Source: Lachnospiraceae bacterium NE2001 (GTDB taxonomy: Bacteria > Bacillota > Clostridia > Lachnospirales > Lachnospiraceae). From it: a stretch of DNA of 64,000 bases. The DNA is taken from contig FOEK01000016.1 in NCBI GenBank assembly GCA_900110635.1, positions 1-64,000 on the forward strand, in the 5' to 3' direction. The first letter of the stretch is position 1. Every line of letters begins with the position of its first letter. Made by a program: the position numbers and the translations under genes. The notes below the pieces were generated by a model that was not told the DNA's origin, searched no databases, and saw only the letters and a list, made by a program, of their open reading frames with translations. Shown here in pieces: positions 60,603-64,000 of this stretch.

Positions 60603-62567
60603 ATGGATAAGATTTCAAGAATTAAGGAATTAGTTGAGATACTGAATAAAGCCTCCAAGGCGTATTACTCCGACGACGTGGAGATTATGTCCAACTTCGA
60701 GTACGACAAGCTTTACGACGAGCTGGTGGCCCTCGAGGCGGAGACCGGCACGATCCTCGCCAACAGCCCCACACAGAACGTGGGCTATGAGGTAGTGAGC
60801 GAGCTTCCTAAGGAGAAGCATCCAGCTAAAATGCTATCGCTAGACAAGACCAAAGAGGTGGATGCCCTGGTCAGCTGGCTGGGTGACAAGAAGGGCCTTC
60901 TTTCATGGAAGATGGACGGCCTCACTGTTGTTCTTACCTACGAGGACGGCACCCTGGTAAAGGCCGTAACCCGTGGAAATGGCGAGATTGGCGAAGTCAT
61001 CACCGCGAATGCGAAGACATTTGTCAACATACCTCGTGGCATCAGCTACAAAGGACGTCTCACCATCAGAGGCGAGGCCATCATCACCTATTCCGATTTT
61101 GAGAGGATAAATGCATCAATTGAGGATGTGGATTCGAAGTACAAGAATCCGCGTAATCTGTGCAGTGGCTCCGTAAGGCAGCTGTCCAGCAAGATTACCG
61201 CTGAAAGAAGCGTAAGATTCTATGCATTTTCCATGGTTGAGCCAGAAGATGCAGATCTTCTTTCAAGCTTTGAAAATAGCTTTGAGAAGCGTTTTGAATA
61301 TCTGCAGAGTCTTGGATTTGATACAGTTGAGTATAAGGCGGTTACAGCTGAAACTCTTCCTGATACAGTAAAGGAGTTTTCTGCAAAGATTCCAACTAAC
61401 GATTTTCCAACGGATGGACTTGTTCTTTCATTTGATGACACAGCCTATGGCAAGAGTCTTGGTACTACTGCAAAGTTCCCAAGAGATGCGATAGCATTTA
61501 AATGGCAGGATGAGGAGGCAGAGACAACACTTCGAGAGATAGAGTGGAGCCCGTCCAGAACTGGCCTTATCAATCCGGTTGCAATATTCGACACAGTGGA
61601 TCTGGAGGGTACCGACGTGAGCCGCGCCAGCCTTCACAACATAACCTATGTAAAGGATATGCAGCTCGGAATTGGCGACAGGATCAAGGTTTATAAGGCC
61701 AACATGATAATACCTCAGCTGTCCGAGAATCTTACGAAGTCTGGCAACCTTACAATTCCTGATATCTGTCCTGCCTGCGGAGGCGAGACGGAAATCAGAA
61801 ATGATAATGGTACCGAAACTCTGAACTGTGTGAATCCAGCTTGTCCTGCAAAGAACATAAAGCTGTTTTCGCTCTTTGTATCGCGAAATGCTATGAATAT
61901 CGATGGTATGTCGGAGGCGACTATTGAGAGATTCATCGGCGCTGGCATACTCCATAAGTTGTCAGACATTTACACGCTGAAAGAGCACCGTGACACCATC
62001 GTTACTATGGACGGTTTCGGCGAGAAGTCTTACGACAATCTGATGAAGGCCATAGACGCGTCGCGTAAGGCTGATATGGCGGCTTTCCTGTACGCCCTGG
62101 GAATCCCGGGCTTTGGTGTCGCAAATGCCAAGCTGATCGTCAAGGCTTATAAGAGTGATATAAATGCCATAATGAACGCTGTGCCAGAGGACCTGATGGA
62201 GATTGATCAGGTCGGTGAGGTGCTGGCAAGAGATTTCGTGGCATATGTCCAGAATACAGAAAAACGTGAGGAAGTCGAGAAACTTCTTGGCTACATAGAT
62301 TTTGTAATAGAAGAGAATACCTCGGAGCAGGACCTTGAAGGGATGACATTTGTTATAACAGGATCCCTGGAGACCTACCCAAACCGAGATGCCCTGAAGA
62401 AGGAGATAGAGGACCGCGGCGGCAAGGTGGCAGGCAGTGTCAGCGCCAAGACAACCGCCCTCATCAACAACGATATAGCCTCCAACTCCTCCAAGAACAA
62501 GAAAGCAAAGAGCCTCGGAATCCCGATAATCTCCGAAGAAATGTTCAAAAACAGTCAGTTTACATAA
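60603..62567 (+). CDS. ligA: NAD-dependent DNA ligase
   Basis: 654 aa. Ia and adenylation domains with the active Lys103 in WKMDGLTVV, then OB fold, the four-Cys zinc finger (CPACGG and CVNPACPAK), helix-hairpin-helix repeats ([38 protein letters not shown]) and a C-terminal BRCT domain ([20 protein letters not shown]). It seals nicks during replication and repair. There is no good ribosome site upstream of the ATG. A family C repeat follows directly. Confidence 0.96.
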   Translation: MDKISRIKELVEILNKASKAYYSDDVEIMSNFEYDKLYDELVALEAETGTILANSPTQNVGYEVVSELPKEKHPAKMLSLDKTKEVDALVSWLGDKKGLLSWKMDGLTVVLTYEDGTLVKAVTRGNGEIGEVITANAKTFVNIPRGISYKGRLTIRGEAIITYSDFERINASIEDVDSKYKNPRNLCSGSVRQLSSKITAERSVRFYAFSMVEPEDADLLSSFENSFEKRFEYLQSLGFDTVEYKAVTAETLPDTVKEFSAKIPTNDFPTDGLVLSFDDTAYGKSLGTTAKFPRDAIAFKWQDEEAETTLREIEWSPSRTGLINPVAIFDTVDLEGTDVSRASLHNITYVKDMQLGIGDRIKVYKANMIIPQLSENLTKSGNLTIPDICPACGGETEIRNDNGTETLNCVNPACPAKNIKLFSLFVSRNAMNIDGMSEATIERFIGAGILHKLSDIYTLKEHRDTIVTMDGFGEKSYDNLMKAIDASRKADMAAFLYALGIPGFGVANAKLIVKAYKSDINAIMNAVPEDLMEIDQVGEVLARDFVAYVQNTEKREEVEKLLGYIDFVIEENTSEQDLEGMTFVITGSLETYPNRDALKKEIEDRGGKVAGSVSAKTTALINNDIASNSSKNKKAKSLGIPIISEEMFKNSQFT

Positions 62568-62601
62568 AAATGTGCAATGGGGACAGACCCCACTGCACAT
62601 T
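62567..62601. repeat. repeat family C, copy 5
   Basis: AAAAATGTGCAATGGGG-ACAG-ACCCCACTGCACATTC, the same core as copy 3 at 46571, directly after the ligA stop and before metA. Confidence 0.8.
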
Positions 62602-62632
62602 CAATAAATATATACGAGGAAGAAAAGATAAA

Positions 62633-63562
62633 ATGCCGATTCGAATTGATAATGATTTACCTGTAAAACAAATACTTGAGGAAGAGAATATCTTCGTTAT
62701 GGACGAGAACAGAGCAACAACTCAGGATATTCGTCCTATAGATATTTTGATCCTTAACCTGATGCCACTTAAGGAAGATACAGAGCTTCAGCTGCTCAGA
62801 AGTCTTTCGAACACCCCACTTCAGGTTAACATAACATTTGTAAGAACTTTATCATATGAGTCAAAACATACATCCAGGGAGCATTTGGAAAGATTCTATT
62901 CCAACTTCCGTGAGGTTAGAAAGCGTAAATGGGATGGAATGATCATCACTGGTGCTCCAGTAGAGAAAATGAAATTTGAAGAGGTTGAGTATTGGGAAGA
63001 ACTTAGAAAGATCATGGACTGGGCAGCAGATAATGTAACCTCAACACTTCATATCTGCTGGGGAGCACAGGCTGGTCTGTATTATCACTATGGTATCGAT
63101 AAGTACGAGCTTCCAAAGAAGCTATCTGGTGTCTACGAGCATAGAACCATGCATAAGAGCCAGGAGCTGGTAAGAGGTTTTGATGATACCTTCCTTGCAC
63201 CACATTCAAGATATACTGGAATAGATGCAGTGGCAGTTAGGAATAATCCTGACCTTGTAATCCTTGCAGACTCAATAATCTGCGGTCCATATATCATTTT
63301 AGGAGAGGGCGGAAAGAATATATTTGTAACAGGCCATCCGGAATATGATGCATTAACGCTGGATCAGGAATATCATAGAGATCTGGGTAAAGGATTAGAC
63401 CCGGATATTCCTGTGAATTACTACCCTGATGATGATCCAACAAGAGAGCCAATCAAGTCGTGGCGATGTCACGCAAACACACTGTATACTAACTGGCTCA
63501 ATTATTACGTATATCAGAGCACGCCTTATGACTGGACCAGAAGAGTAGCGGAAGATAAGTAA
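62633..63562 (+). CDS. metA: homoserine O-acetyltransferase (MetA type)
   Basis: 309 aa. [15 protein letters not shown] start, Cys142 in HICWGAQ, His235 and Glu237 in TGHPEYD form the catalytic set. TGAPVE puts Glu at position 111, the residue reported to favour acetyl-CoA over succinyl-CoA in Bacillus MetA, so acetyltransferase is preferred. It activates homoserine for methionine synthesis. The longer frame from 62570 starts in repeat C; GAGGAAG precedes ATG 62633. No SAM riboswitch or T-box is visible. Confidence 0.95.
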   Translation: MPIRIDNDLPVKQILEEENIFVMDENRATTQDIRPIDILILNLMPLKEDTELQLLRSLSNTPLQVNITFVRTLSYESKHTSREHLERFYSNFREVRKRKWDGMIITGAPVEKMKFEEVEYWEELRKIMDWAADNVTSTLHICWGAQAGLYYHYGIDKYELPKKLSGVYEHRTMHKSQELVRGFDDTFLAPHSRYTGIDAVAVRNNPDLVILADSIICGPYIILGEGGKNIFVTGHPEYDALTLDQEYHRDLGKGLDPDIPVNYYPDDDPTREPIKSWRCHANTLYTNWLNYYVYQSTPYDWTRRVAEDK

Positions 63563-63563
63563 A

Positions 63564-63686
63564 TACAAGGGTTTCTGGACCGTGTGGGATGAGTTCAATC
63601 CATATAATGAAGAACATCAAAAATTGAACGATGTTGTATTTGTTGAGTCTGAATGTCTGAAGTGGAGAGTAATAAAATATGGCTAA
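63564..63686 (+). pseudogene. possible gene remnant without a start codon
   Basis: Just after metA, one frame reads YKGFWTVWDEFNPYNEEHQ and ends VESECLKWRVIKYG with a TAA. It has protein-like composition, rich in Trp and Tyr, but no start codon or ribosome site. It may be the C-terminal remnant of a lost gene. Family not recognised. Confidence 0.4.
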
Positions 63687-63792
63687 TATGATCTCGTTTC
63701 TGAAACAGATCAGAATGATATTGAATATGCCAGAAAAGAGAAATATGAATAAGCATGTAAAGTTTAATTCTTATGGAAATGTAGCTATATAA
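63679..63792 (+). CDS. small open frame, 37 codons
   Basis: ATG 63679 overlaps the end of the remnant (ATGGCTAA). It encodes MANMISFLKQIRMILNMPEK and a basic tail. No clear ribosome site. It may be another piece of the decayed gene; coding status is doubtful. Confidence 0.25.
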   Translation: MANMISFLKQIRMILNMPEKRNMNKHVKFNSYGNVAI

Positions 63793-63813
63793 TAAAGTCA
63801 GCGGAGGATATAA

Positions 63814-64000
63814 ATGAGTATTGGTGGTGTAATAGTAGGATTAATTTTATTGTTTTTTCATTTACTTATATTATGTGTTATTTTGGGAAATCTTAAAAGA
63901 ATGATTGTATGTACTGAAACAATTGTTGCCAAGGTAAAATATGTAGAAGAAAAGCAACATAAACATGAAGATTCTAAAACAGGTAAAGTAAAATATGATT
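63814..64000 (+). CDS. membrane protein, N-terminal part (runs off the window)
   Basis: ATG 63814 follows GGAGG by six bases. The 62 codons visible encode one hydrophobic helix (IGGVIVGLILLFFHLLILC, residues 3-21), then a polar part with VAKVKYVEEKQHKHEDSKTG. This could be the start of a DUF3592-like protein, whose helix is followed by a strand of that kind, but the rest lies outside the window. Confidence 0.6.
   Translation, partial: MSIGGVIVGLILLFFHLLILCVILGNLKRMIVCTETIVAKVKYVEEKQHKHEDSKTGKVKYD

Noticed and set aside
62570-62632. Upstream start for metA
   Set aside because: The 21 extra codons are repeat C; the ribosome site and family N-terminus fit ATG 62633.
62568-62632. SAM riboswitch or T-box before metA
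   Set aside because: Only 65 bp separate ligA and metA, and they contain a repeat C palindrome with no riboswitch features.

Overview
The window is a gene-dense, almost entirely plus-strand stretch of chromosome from a strictly anaerobic, Gram-positive Lachnospiraceae-type bacterium (Butyrivibrio, Pseudobutyrivibrio and Roseburia relatives fit best; the genus is inference). Pointers are type III glutamine synthetase, an oxygen-independent class III ribonucleotide reductase, strong GGAGG-type ribosome binding sites, moderate GC, a cellobiose 2-epimerase close to the Ruminococcus type, and several families of short palindromic intergenic repeats. I see no prophage, insertion sequence or CRISPR array.

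Layout. 0.2-3.7 kb: MoxR ATPase, DUF58 protein and a membrane protein with a DUF4129-like tail. 3.9-9.5 kb: an EAL phosphodiesterase and a GGDEF cyclase either side of glutamine synthetase III. 9.6-16.6 kb: an EF-G paralogue, then nrdG, nrdD and trxB; nrdD has NrdR-box-like operators and carries its own C-terminal redoxin. 16.6-19.6 kb: cellobiose/mannobiose 2-epimerase plus an intracellular SGNH acetylesterase. 19.6-24.5 kb: small hypothetical and membrane proteins, a metallophosphatase, a YhhN protein and a leuB remnant. 24.6-33.8 kb: amino-acid biosynthesis (ilvD, ilvB, serC, serA, asd) with a P-loop kinase and DUF1015. 33.9-37.3 kb: an HExxH lipoprotein and glgB. 37.4-39.7 kb: two G3E (CobW/COG0523) GTPases, one with a huge His/Asp repeat and one fused to a YcgQ/DUF1980-like domain. 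39.7-40.4 kb: a non-coding repeat region with a 73-bp hairpin array and a 22-bp array. 40.4-45.3 kb: comM, dprA, topA. 45.5-47.4 kb: a DUF6115-type coiled-coil protein and a wall-spanning MltG-like N-domain protein. 47.6-58.1 kb: translation operons rpsB-tsf, then rimP-nusA-ylxR/ylxQ fusion-infB-rbfA-nrnA-truB-ribF. 58.1-64 kb: tRNA-Arg(CCG), an anchored hypothetical, a convergent Lrp-type regulator (the only minus-strand gene), an RluF-like pseudouridine synthase, ligA, metA and a partial membrane protein at the edge.

Three palindromic repeat families (called A, B and C here) lie in at least 16 intergenic places, typically between a stop codon and the next ribosome binding site. One supplies the last codons and stop of the RluF-like gene, one sits in a terminator loop, and one abuts the leuB fragment.

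The most interesting points are: (1) the NrdD-redoxin fusion next to trxB, which predicts thioredoxin-reductase-driven class III ribonucleotide reduction, behind paired NrdR-like boxes 31 bp apart; (2) the G3E GTPase pair with His/Asp and YcgQ-like modules, a candidate metal-delivery system, with a terminator 19 bp before the second start codon; (3) the 73-bp and 22-bp arrays upstream of comM-dprA; (4) a 141-bp multi-branched structured element between serA and asd. All functional calls are from motif and sequence memory; no database search was run.
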